Made by a program: the position numbers and the translations under genes | DNA from: UMGS1387 sp045540015 | Lineage (GTDB): Bacteria; Bacillota; Clostridia; Oscillospirales; CAG-382 | DNA length: 64,000 nucleotides | Direction of reading: 5' to 3' | Assembly: GCA_045540015.1 (NCBI GenBank) | Contig: JAZQGP010000053.1 | Span: 1 to 64,000, forward strand | In this document: one piece after another, positions 43,150 through 50,902 of the stretch | How positions within the stretch are numbered: position 1 is the first letter of the stretch | Layout of the letters: every line of letters begins with the position of its first letter | The notes under the pieces: model-generated | Told to the model about the DNA's origin: nothing | The model's database searches: none | Seen by the model: the letters and a program-made list of their open reading frames with translations, nothing else

Positions 43150-43914
43150 ATGAAAACAAAAACTGAAAAACAAAAAATCGCACCCAAAGATAAGTCAAAG
43201 GACAAGAAAATCCTCAAAAGAGCTTTTGGTATAATTCTTGTGATTCTTGCTTTGCTGTGTGCAGTAGCCGGTGTTTTCGGATTTATTTCGGAAAAACTGA
43301 AGCAGGAAAGAACAGAGAGGGTTATAGAATCTGAGGACGATTATCTGTACGGCTCTTTCCGCAATTACTATGATGAGGATTATGAAGCCGACATTTTCTC
43401 GGAAGAGGAGTATATGTCGCAAAACCGCGAGATAATGTTCAAGACCGCCGACGGACAGGCGATTTCGCTGTCGGCAATCGATGAGGATTTGCAGAGTATC
43501 GGTCAGAAATTTTTTGTGCGGTATTTTGATATTGTAACGCATGGAAGATATGAGGAGTATCCTGAGCTTTTCACAAAAGAATACAAGGAAAATCCCGTTG
43601 GCTTTGAAAAGTATGTTGAACGTCGTTTTCCGCAGCAGAGAGTTTATGATATAAAGGTGACTGCAGTTGCGGAAACTGCTGATATGTCGGGAGAATATAC
43701 ATACAACGGCATTTTGTGTTCGTACGGTATTTATGAAGTCAGCTTCAAAATACTTCACAACGACGGCACTTTCAGACGCGATTTGCCGGAAAACAGTGAA
43801 AGACCGGTTATCTTTGAGCTTGTGACTATGCTTTCGGGTGAAAACGCAGGAAAAACCATGATAAAAAACATGTATACCGTTCAGAGTCTTGAGACAAGTG
43901 AGGATAAATCGTAA
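43150..43914 (+). CDS. Single-pass membrane protein of unknown function
   Basis: A 254-residue protein with a very basic N-terminus (MKTKTEKQKIAPKDKSKDKKILKR), one hydrophobic helix at about 27-47 (GIILVILALLCAVAGVFGFI) and an acidic, extracellular C-terminal domain. That domain includes a YGSFRNYYDEDYEADIFSEEEY stretch and a probable NTF2-like beta region (VRYFDIVTHGRYEEYPELFTKEYK onwards). It starts 2 bp after the thioesterase stop. No family is recognised. Confidence 0.6.
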   Translation: MKTKTEKQKIAPKDKSKDKKILKRAFGIILVILALLCAVAGVFGFISEKLKQERTERVIESEDDYLYGSFRNYYDEDYEADIFSEEEYMSQNREIMFKTADGQAISLSAIDEDLQSIGQKFFVRYFDIVTHGRYEEYPELFTKEYKENPVGFEKYVERRFPQQRVYDIKVTAVAETADMSGEYTYNGILCSYGIYEVSFKILHNDGTFRRDLPENSERPVIFELVTMLSGENAGKTMIKNMYTVQSLETSEDKS

Positions 43915-43943
43915 CAGTAAATCTATAGAGAGGAGAGAACAAA

Positions 43944-45350
43944 ATGGGATTTGCATGGATACTTTCGGGACTTTGCTTTACCTTTGAGCCGAGCTTTCGC
44001 CTGCTTGACTTTTTCCCGGATTTTCTGGGAATGCTTCTTGTAATCAAGGGACTTTCAAAGCTCACGAAAATAGATGAAAATCTGCTTGATGCAAGGAAAA
44101 ATGCAACTGTTCTCTTCTGGATTTCTCTTGTAAAGCTTGTATTTTGTATGTGGACGAACGCAGGTCACGAAGATTATCTTCTTCCGTTTACTTTTGTATT
44201 CTCGGTGCTTGAAATTATCTTTATGCTCTCGTTCTTCAAGAATTTATATGTGGGAATTGAGTATACGGCGCAGAGATGCGGCGGCGAAAAGCATTTGAAT
44301 AAGGTGTCGCCTGCTTTTTCGATGGCGGCAATATTCACGGTTGTTACAAGAGTTTTGGCGTTTGCACCGCAGATAATACAGGTGCTTTCGCAGAACGATG
44401 AGCTTGATTTGACGTATAGGGCATCAAGACGGCTTCCGCTTTCCTTTATTGAACCGTATGTTGTGCTTGCATGCTTTATCCTTAGTCTGGTTCTGGGAAT
44501 TGTGTTTTTGTGCATAACGTTCGGATTTTTCTCGGGTGTATCACGCGACAAGGTTTATGTTGGAAAACTCCGCGAAAAATATTCCGGCGAATATCTTGCC
44601 GACAGGGATAAAGTTGTTTCCGACACACTTAAAGGCGTGTATCCGCTTCTAGCGGCGGGAATTGTATTTTTCCTTGATTTTTCGGTGGACGCTGTAGGAG
44701 TTATCCCGAATCCCATAGGCTTTTGTCTGCTTTTTTGGGCGTGTGCAAGGCTGGGCAGAATATATGATATAAAAAGAGTATTATATACTGCTTTTTCTGT
44801 GGGATTTGGAATATCGGTTGTCAATTATATTTATATGACAAAAATTAATCTCGGTATAAACTATCTGTATTCTTCGGAGTCATTTTTTGCCGAGGAATTT
44901 GCGCAAATAAATACGGGCAAAGCATTAATTGTTGAAAGTGTGTTCTCGCTTGCGGAAGCAGTGCTGTTTGTAATAAGCATATTTGTTTTGTGCAGTGTGC
45001 TTACAAGGCTGTTTGAGGCAGAAAAACGGAGAAACGGACTTATAAATTTGTTTGTTGCAAGAATATTTGCAGTTGCTTCGGGCGTTTTGTTTGCCGCAAG
45101 AAATATTACACGCACCTATGCCGCAACGCTTGCTGCAAGGCATGAGGACGTAAGACTTTATATCGTAAACAAGGCATCAATCAACACGGAAAAGAAATTC
45201 CTTGAGGCAATGGAAAATCCGTATATACGTGCTTTTGAAAACATGGAGAGCTTGCAGTTTGCACTTGTGTTTGCTTCGGCAATTGCAGTTATTGTGTGTG
45301 CATACTGTTTTGTATCGGTGTCGGCAAGAACCGAGGGTACGGAAAAATAA
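43944..45350 (+). CDS. Polytopic membrane protein with internal duplication
   Basis: A 468-residue protein with about ten to twelve hydrophobic helices. The N-terminal SGLCFTFEPSFRLLDFFPDFLGMLLVIKGLSKL pattern recurs near residue 235 as AGIVFFLDFSVDAVGVIPNPIGFCLLFWACARL (same F/D-F-S, FP/IP-D/N-x-x-G spacing), so the protein is probably two related halves fused. The N-terminal half also resembles the protein at 42098. No named family is recognised. GAGAGGAGAG is the ribosome-binding site. It is the last gene of the secA-linked run. Confidence 0.6.
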   Translation: MGFAWILSGLCFTFEPSFRLLDFFPDFLGMLLVIKGLSKLTKIDENLLDARKNATVLFWISLVKLVFCMWTNAGHEDYLLPFTFVFSVLEIIFMLSFFKNLYVGIEYTAQRCGGEKHLNKVSPAFSMAAIFTVVTRVLAFAPQIIQVLSQNDELDLTYRASRRLPLSFIEPYVVLACFILSLVLGIVFLCITFGFFSGVSRDKVYVGKLREKYSGEYLADRDKVVSDTLKGVYPLLAAGIVFFLDFSVDAVGVIPNPIGFCLLFWACARLGRIYDIKRVLYTAFSVGFGISVVNYIYMTKINLGINYLYSSESFFAEEFAQINTGKALIVESVFSLAEAVLFVISIFVLCSVLTRLFEAEKRRNGLINLFVARIFAVASGVLFAARNITRTYAATLAARHEDVRLYIVNKASINTEKKFLEAMENPYIRAFENMESLQFALVFASAIAVIVCAYCFVSVSARTEGTEK

Positions 45351-45358
45351 TTGTGCAC

Positions 45359-45427
45359 GCTTTTTGAAAAAAGCTTGGCAAAAACTTTTAAACGGTGAAA
45401 TTGATGTTTAAACAACATCAATTTCAC
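45359..45427 (-). repeat. Hairpin A plus hairpin B composite, copy 7 (inverted)
   Basis: Read on the minus strand: hairpin A (45427-45395, stem GTGAAATTGATG / CATCAATTTCAC, loop TTGTTTAAA), then a spacer containing AAAAGTTTTTGCCAA, then hairpin B (GCTTTTT/AAAAAGC, 45374-45359). The order matches 1441-1512. The hairpin-A part is identical to 3252-3284. It begins 8 bp after the membrane-protein stop. Confidence 0.8.
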
Positions 45428-45468
45428 AAAAGCATACTAACAGGTTTAAACTAAGTTTCAAACAATTC

Positions 45469-45620
45469 CAATTTCAGATTTGCTCCATTGTTACAGCTTT
45501 GCAATCTTACAAGTCATCGCCGCGGACTGCGTCCGTTTCTTGCTGAAATTGACATTTGAAAAACATCAATTTCAGATTTGCACCATTGTTGCTGCGTTGT
45601 AGTCTTACAAGTCATCGCCG
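45469..45620. repeat. Two imperfect 54-bp direct repeats, 98 bp apart
   Basis: 45469-45522 and 45567-45620 both begin CAATTTCAGATTTGC and end TCTTACAAGTCATCGCCG with about nine differences between. Each is preceded by remnants of hairpin A, and a CGGAC-TGC-GTCCG hairpin (45522-45534) follows the first. Together with the neighbours they fill the 497-bp gap 45351-45846, which contains no gene I can support. Confidence 0.6.
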
Positions 45621-45722
45621 TAAGCTATAAAAGCAGACTTATAAGACTAAAATACGTTGAAGAAAAGTGATAGGTTTTAGGAAAAAGTAAGACAGAAAGG
45701 CGTCGGCGATAAGGGAAAGATA

Positions 45723-45792
45723 ACTAAGAGAACCGTAGGTGCTCTTAGTCGTGCTCTTTCGGTTACCTTTCTGCACGAGCAGAAAGAGTAAC
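45723..45792 (-). repeat. Partial copy of the large structured element's first hairpin
   Basis: GTTACCTTTCTGC / GCAGAAAGAGTAAC (45762-45792) corresponds, in reverse orientation, to the first hairpin of the elements at 1188 and 37157, including the adjoining GAAAGAGCACG. It is followed by a different hairpin, ACTAAGAG/CTCTTAGT (45723-45749). Confidence 0.55.
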
Positions 45793-45846
45793 GCCTCCAC
45801 GGCGAGTGGAAAATCATAAAACAAATAAGATTAAAACACAAAGTAG

Positions 45847-46062
45847 GTGATTGCCATACAAATAAAAGTATTTTCTGCAGGCGACGTGCTTGAAATGAAA
45901 AAGCCGCACGCATGCACATCAAAATCAAAACAGATGCTTGTGCTAATGGCAGGCAGTGATATAAAAGTAAGATGCTGCGGGTGCGGCAGAGAAATGATAA
46001 TACCAAGAGTAAAGCTTGAAAAAAATATAAAAAGCATAACCCGAAAGGAAGAAACAGTCTGA
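45847..46062 (+). CDS. DUF951 domain-containing protein
   Basis: A 71-residue protein of the DUF951 type. FSAGDVLEMKKPHACTSKSKQMLVLMAGSDIKVRCCGCGREMIIPRVKLEKNIK is the whole family core with the typical CxGC/IP-R end. DUF951 proteins are small, conserved in Clostridia and often next to prfA or other translation genes; function unknown. The start is uncertain: the only standard codon in frame is GTG 45847, but AGGTGA at 45845-45850 is better placed for ATA at 45856. The stop overlaps the prfA ATG (TGATG), so the genes are coupled. Confidence 0.8.
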   Translation: MIAIQIKVFSAGDVLEMKKPHACTSKSKQMLVLMAGSDIKVRCCGCGREMIIPRVKLEKNIKSITRKEETV

Positions 46063-47132
46063 TGTTTGAAAATCTGAGAGAAGCAGAGAAGCATTTTGAA
46101 GAAATAAATGAGCTACTTATGGACATGGCGGTAATCAGCGACGCCGAAAGATATAAAAATCTAATGAAGGAGCATAAGAATTTATCTCCTATAATAGAGA
46201 AATACCGTGAGTATAAAACCGCGGAAGATAACCTTGCACAGGCAAAGGAATTGCTTTCAGCCGAGAGCGACCCTGATATGAAGGCAATGTGCGAAGAAGA
46301 AATAAACGCTTGTAAGGAAAGCATCGAGGTGCTGACAGAGGAGCTTAAAGTACTGCTGCTTCCCAAGGACGAAGACGACGACAAGAACGTAATCGTCGAA
46401 ATCAGAGCAGGAACAGGCGGTGAGGAAGCGGCGCTGTTTGCACACAGCGTTTTCCGTATGTACTCAATGTATGCAGACCGCAAGGGCTTTAAAATAGAGG
46501 TTATGAACAACAACGAAACAGAGCTCGGCGGTATAAAGGAAATTGCCTTTACCGTTGAAGGAAATGGTGCTTTCTCAAGGTTTAAATTTGAGAGTGGCGT
46601 TCACAGAGTTCAGCGTGTTCCCGAGACTGAAACACAAGGACGTATTCACACGTCGGCTATAACCGTTGCCGTACTTCCGGAAGCTGAAGAAGTTGAAATT
46701 GAGATTAACCCCAATGACCTTGAGGTTGATACCTACCGAAGCGGCGGTGCGGGCGGTCAGCACGTAAATAAGACAGATTCCGCGATAAGAATTACGCATA
46801 AGCCTACAGGTCTTGTTGTTGAGTGTCAGGACGAAAGAAGCCAGTTCAAGAATCGCGATAAGGCGATGAAGATGCTCAGAACAAAGCTGTATGACATGGA
46901 AAGAACAAAGAAACAGCAGGAGAGAGCAGACGAGAGAAAGAGTCAAGTAGGCTCAGGCGACAGAAGCGAGAGAATAAGAACGTATAATTATCCGCAGAGC
47001 CGCCTTACCGACCACAGAATCGGTCTTACGCTTTACAGCCTTGAGGCAATTCTTGACGGTGACCTTGACAGCGTTATAGATGCTCTCATTACTGCTGACA
47101 GAGCAGAAAAATTGCAGAACAGCGAGTTTTAA
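46062..47132 (+). CDS. prfA: Peptide chain release factor 1
   Basis: A 356-residue class-I release factor. The peptidyl-tRNA hydrolysis motif is GGQ in SGGAGGQHVNKTDSAIR (about 230). The stop-codon-recognition tripeptide is P-x-T type (RVPETETQGRIHTS), which marks RF1 (UAA/UAG) and not RF2. Length is standard. It is translationally coupled to the DUF951 gene and followed within 5 bp by the sua5-type gene. prmC, which methylates the GGQ glutamine and is often the neighbour, is not here. Confidence 0.96.
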   Translation: MFENLREAEKHFEEINELLMDMAVISDAERYKNLMKEHKNLSPIIEKYREYKTAEDNLAQAKELLSAESDPDMKAMCEEEINACKESIEVLTEELKVLLLPKDEDDDKNVIVEIRAGTGGEEAALFAHSVFRMYSMYADRKGFKIEVMNNNETELGGIKEIAFTVEGNGAFSRFKFESGVHRVQRVPETETQGRIHTSAITVAVLPEAEEVEIEINPNDLEVDTYRSGGAGGQHVNKTDSAIRITHKPTGLVVECQDERSQFKNRDKAMKMLRTKLYDMERTKKQQERADERKSQVGSGDRSERIRTYNYPQSRLTDHRIGLTLYSLEAILDGDLDSVIDALITADRAEKLQNSEF

Positions 47133-47136
47133 GAAG

Positions 47137-48225
47137 ATGATACTTGAAAAAACACAGGTGCTTTGTGTATCGCCGACGCTTTCGGAAAGCGGCGATATCG
47201 AAAAGCTGGAATTTGCCGCAGATGTTCTGAAAAAAGGCGGACTTGTCGCGTTTCCCACGGAAACCGTTTACGGACTCGGTGCAAACGCACTTGACGAAAA
47301 TGCGGTTGCTTCGATTTTCAAAGCAAAGGGTAGACCGCAGGATAATCCGCTTATAGTTCATGTTGAAAGCGCAGAAAGAATAAATGAATACGCGTATGCC
47401 GAGGGCAACAGATTTTTTGAGGTGTTAAAGGATGAAATGCCGGCGCCTCTCACGGTTGTTTTGCCAAAGAGAGATATTGTTCCATCTGTTACTTCGGGAG
47501 GACTTTCGAGCGTTGGTATGAGAGTTCCGCTCTCAAAAGTGGCAAGAAAGCTGATTGAGCTTTCGGGTCTTCCTGTAGCTGCTCCCAGTGCTAATCTTTC
47601 GGGAAAGCCAAGTCCTACAAGAGCACAGCACGTAATTGACGATATGTACGGCAGAGCCGATGTTATAATTGATGCAGGAGCTTGCCGTGTCGGACTTGAG
47701 TCAACGGTAGTCAGCCTTACGGGAGATATTCCCGAAATACTCCGTCCCGGCGGATTTACAAAGGAAATGCTTGAAAGACTGCTTGGCAATGTGAAAGTTT
47801 CGGATGCTGTACTTGAAGCTCTTAAAGAAGGGCAAAAGGCTTCGTCTCCGGGTATGAAATATAAGCACTATGCACCCGAAAAGAAGGTTGTGCTTTTAAA
47901 CGGAAGCGCACAGAGTGTAAGAAAACACATAGAAACTTTGCTACCGGATAAAAGCAACATAATCATCTGCTATGACGAGGATTGCGACGAAAGAAGCGGC
48001 AGAATAATTCTCATGGGCAGCCGCAACAACAGCGAGGAATACGCCGAAAGACTTTTTGATGCACTGAGAACAACAGATGCGATTGACGGTGGAGTATGCG
48101 TATACGCTTCTCTCCCCGAAAAGACGGCAGGTATTTCTCTTGCAATATATAACAGAATGCTAAGAGCCGCATCGTTTAATGTTGTTGATACGGAAAAGGG
48201 CGGGGAGGCAGATAAAAAATGCTGA
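47137..48225 (+). CDS. tsaC: L-threonylcarbamoyladenylate synthase (Sua5/YwlC type)
   Basis: A 362-residue protein, so a Sua5-type enzyme with the extra C-terminal domain and not the short TsaC form. The catalytic core has GGLVAFPTETVYGLGANALDE, KGRPQDNPLIVHV and LPVAAPSANLSGKPSPT, all conserved. The C-terminal Sua5 domain begins at SSPGMKYKHYAPEKKVVLL. It makes the threonylcarbamoyl-adenylate used for t6A37 of tRNA, completing a pair with tsaE at 36607. The start is coupled to the prfA stop. Its end overlaps coaE by 7 bp. Confidence 0.92.
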   Translation: MILEKTQVLCVSPTLSESGDIEKLEFAADVLKKGGLVAFPTETVYGLGANALDENAVASIFKAKGRPQDNPLIVHVESAERINEYAYAEGNRFFEVLKDEMPAPLTVVLPKRDIVPSVTSGGLSSVGMRVPLSKVARKLIELSGLPVAAPSANLSGKPSPTRAQHVIDDMYGRADVIIDAGACRVGLESTVVSLTGDIPEILRPGGFTKEMLERLLGNVKVSDAVLEALKEGQKASSPGMKYKHYAPEKKVVLLNGSAQSVRKHIETLLPDKSNIIICYDEDCDERSGRIILMGSRNNSEEYAERLFDALRTTDAIDGGVCVYASLPEKTAGISLAIYNRMLRAASFNVVDTEKGGEADKKC

Positions 48226-48830
48226 CGGTCGGACTTACGGGTAAAACGGGTGCAGGTAAGGGTGAGTTTTGCAAAGCGGCTGAAAAGTTTTCGGAGATAG
48301 CATATCTTGACACCGATGTTACGGCAAGAGAGGTTGCCCGAAAGGGAAGCGAATGCTTAAAAGAGCTTTGCGATTATTTCGGAACTGAAATTCTGAATGA
48401 CGACGGCACACTTAACAGAAAGCGCCTTGCCACTCTTTCGTTTTCCAACGAAGAGAAACATGCAAAACTCAATCAAATTACTCACAAATACATAATGAAA
48501 AATGTAAAGGCATGGCGTTTACAGTGCGAAAAAGACGGAAAGCTCATTGCGATTATTGACGCCCCATTGCTTTTTGAAAGCGGTGCAGACAGTCTTTGCG
48601 ACAGAATTGTAAGTGTTACGGCGAACGAGGATATAAGACGCGAGCGTATTATGCAGCGCGACAATATCGATGCCGACACTGCCGATATACGGCTTCACAG
48701 TCAGAAGGACGACAGCTTTTACATTGAAAAATCGGACTATGTGCTGTACAACAACGGCGAGCGTGACAGCTTTGCTTTAGAGTGTGAAAACATAATGAAA
48801 AAGCTTCTTTCGGAAGCAAAATTACACTGA
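48219..48830 (+). CDS. coaE: Dephospho-CoA kinase
   Basis: A 203-residue P-loop kinase. TVGLTGKTGAGKGEFC replaces the more usual G-x-x-x-x-GKS with a GKG end; DTDVTAREV and DAPLLFESG match the CoaE family, and VTANEDIRRERIMQRD is the lid. It phosphorylates dephospho-CoA to CoA in the last step of CoA synthesis. ATG overlaps the sua5 stop (ATGCTGA). The P-loop Gly in place of Ser/Thr after Lys is a modest oddity but the remainder is typical. Confidence 0.85.
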   Translation: MLTVGLTGKTGAGKGEFCKAAEKFSEIAYLDTDVTAREVARKGSECLKELCDYFGTEILNDDGTLNRKRLATLSFSNEEKHAKLNQITHKYIMKNVKAWRLQCEKDGKLIAIIDAPLLFESGADSLCDRIVSVTANEDIRRERIMQRDNIDADTADIRLHSQKDDSFYIEKSDYVLYNNGERDSFALECENIMKKLLSEAKLH

Positions 48831-48871
48831 AAGGATTGCTTGCAGGTTTTTCCTGTAGTATTTTGGTATAA

Positions 48872-49429
48872 ATGAAGAGAACAATAGCTATAGTAATAAT
48901 TCTAATAATTGCGGCACTTGTCGGTTTTCTCTACCTCGGAGTTGAGCAAAAGATTCTTGAAGTTACACATCCGACAGAGTACACTGAGTTTGTGGAAAAA
49001 TATTCCGAAGCATATTCGGTGCCAAAAGAAATAATTTATGCAGTAATCAAAACGGAAAGCTCATTTAAGAGTGACGCTGTTTCAAGCAAGGGTGCTATCG
49101 GACTTATGCAGATAACTCCGGACACCTACGCCTGGCTTTGCACAAAGGAGAGCTTTGAGAGTGACAGCGCCGATATGCTGTATAACCCCGAAATCAATAT
49201 AAGGGCGGGAACGCTGTTTCTGAGCCTTTTGTATACGGAGTTCGGAATCTGGGAAAACGCGTATGCTGCGTATAATGCAGGACGTTCACGCGTTGCAGGC
49301 TGGCTTGCAAGTCCTGAATACAATGACAACGGCAGGCTTGTAAACATACCCTATGCAGAAACTGCTTCGTATGTTGAAAAGGTGTCGGAAGCGGTGAAAA
49401 TTTACTCAGAGCTTTATAACGGAAAATAA
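48872..49429 (+). CDS. Lytic transglycosylase (SLT domain)
   Basis: A 185-residue protein with an N-terminal signal/anchor helix (AIVIILIIAALVGFLYL) and one Slt-type lytic transglycosylase domain: VPKEIIYAVIKTESSFKSDAVSSKGAIGLMQITPDTYAWL, catalytic Glu in TESSF, and AYNAGRSRVAGWL at the end. It cleaves the glycan strands of peptidoglycan outside the membrane. The ribosome-binding site is weak. It probably shares the transcript of prfA-sua5-coaE. Confidence 0.9.
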   Translation: MKRTIAIVIILIIAALVGFLYLGVEQKILEVTHPTEYTEFVEKYSEAYSVPKEIIYAVIKTESSFKSDAVSSKGAIGLMQITPDTYAWLCTKESFESDSADMLYNPEINIRAGTLFLSLLYTEFGIWENAYAAYNAGRSRVAGWLASPEYNDNGRLVNIPYAETASYVEKVSEAVKIYSELYNGK

Positions 49430-49457
49430 ACTAAGCTTACGAAGGAGAATATAAATT

Positions 49458-50864
49458 ATGGCAGAAAAGACAAAGGGCGAACAGCTCAAGGAAAAACTGT
49501 TTCTTTCACAGAAGAGCGCATACGAAACACAAAAGGATGCGCAGATAAAAAAGGCATACGAGTACTGTGAGGATTACAAAAAGTTTCTCGATACATGCAA
49601 AACTGAGAGGGAATCCGTTGATTATGCAGTAGAGTATCTTGAAAAGAATGGCTTTGTTCCGTTTGAGTACGGAAAGAAGTACAAGAGCGGTAACAAGGTT
49701 TACTTTAATAACAGAGGAAAATCAATCTATATTATAACAGTCGGAAAGAGACCTCTTGAAGACGGACTTCATGTTGCGGCAGCACATGTAGATAGTCCTC
49801 GAATAGATTTAAAGCAGCATCCGCTTTACGAGGATGGCGGTATGGCGTTCTTTAAGACACATTACTACGGCGGACTCAAGAAATTCCAGTGGGTAACAAT
49901 TCCTCTTTCACTTCACGGTTCTGTTATAAAGGCAGACGGAGAAAAGATAGATATTTCAATCGGCGAGGACGAAAACGATCCTGTATTCTATATAACCGAT
50001 GTTCTTCCTCATTTGGCACAGGATCAGGTTGCAAAGCCTATGTCCAAGGTGTTTAACGGAGAAATGCTTAATGTTCTGTGCGGCAGCCGTCCGTATGACG
50101 ACGAAAAGGTCAGCGAAAAAATAAAGCTTAATGTGCTTTCGCTTCTTTACGACAAGTACGGAATAACAGAAGCTGACCTTCTCTCAAGCGAGCTTTGCCT
50201 TGTGCCGAGCCAGAAGGCAAGAGACGTCGGATTTGATAGAAGCATGATGCTTGCATACGGTCACGATGACAGAGTTTGCGCATATCCGATTCTTACCGCG
50301 GCAGTTGAATGCTCAAAGAAAGCTCCCGAGCATACAATCGTTACCATTTTTGCCGACAAAGAAGAAACGGGAAGTGACGGAAACACAGGAATGCAGTCTT
50401 ATGCGTTTATCGATATTTTAACCGAGCTTTGCGAGAACATGGGCGCAAATCCGAGAAAGATGTTTGCTAATTCCAAGTGCCTGTCGGCAGATGTTAATGC
50501 GTGCTTTGACCCGAACTTTGCAGAGGTTTACGAGAGCAGAAACTCTACATTCATCAATAAGGGCGTGTGCGTTACAAAGTTTACCGGCTCCGGCGGAAAA
50601 TACTCTACAAACGATGCACGTGCGGAGTTTGTGGGATATATAAGAAACCTGCTTGATAAAAACGGTGTTATATGGCAGACGGGTGAGCTTGGAAAGGTTG
50701 ACCAGGGCGGCGGAGGTACGGTTGCAAAGTACCTGTCAAAGCTCAATATGGATGTTATTGATATCGGCGTTGCGGTACTTGCGATGCACGCTCCGTGCGA
50801 AGTTGTTTCCAAAACCGACGTATACTCGGCTTACTGTGCATTCTGTGCATTCTTTAAAGACTAA
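49458..50864 (+). CDS. M18 family aminopeptidase
   Basis: A 468-residue zinc aminopeptidase of family M18. Metal and catalytic elements are visible: AAAHVDSPRIDLK, GHDDRVCAYPILTA, FADKEETGSDGNTGMQS and LSADVNACFDPNFAEVYESRN. These cytosolic tetrahedral enzymes trim N-terminal acidic or hydrophobic residues from peptides. Full length. GAAGGAGAA precedes the ATG. It lies between the transglycosylase and galK, likely in the same long transcript. Confidence 0.9.
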   Translation: MAEKTKGEQLKEKLFLSQKSAYETQKDAQIKKAYEYCEDYKKFLDTCKTERESVDYAVEYLEKNGFVPFEYGKKYKSGNKVYFNNRGKSIYIITVGKRPLEDGLHVAAAHVDSPRIDLKQHPLYEDGGMAFFKTHYYGGLKKFQWVTIPLSLHGSVIKADGEKIDISIGEDENDPVFYITDVLPHLAQDQVAKPMSKVFNGEMLNVLCGSRPYDDEKVSEKIKLNVLSLLYDKYGITEADLLSSELCLVPSQKARDVGFDRSMMLAYGHDDRVCAYPILTAAVECSKKAPEHTIVTIFADKEETGSDGNTGMQSYAFIDILTELCENMGANPRKMFANSKCLSADVNACFDPNFAEVYESRNSTFINKGVCVTKFTGSGGKYSTNDARAEFVGYIRNLLDKNGVIWQTGELGKVDQGGGGTVAKYLSKLNMDVIDIGVAVLAMHAPCEVVSKTDVYSAYCAFCAFFKD

Positions 50865-50902
50865 ATAAAACTAAACTTCTTTGAAAGGGACGGTATAACA
50901 AA

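Noticed and set aside
43195..43956. Minus-strand 253-codon open frame
   Set aside because: Antisense to the single-pass membrane protein gene, which has good context, spacing and a ribosome-binding site.
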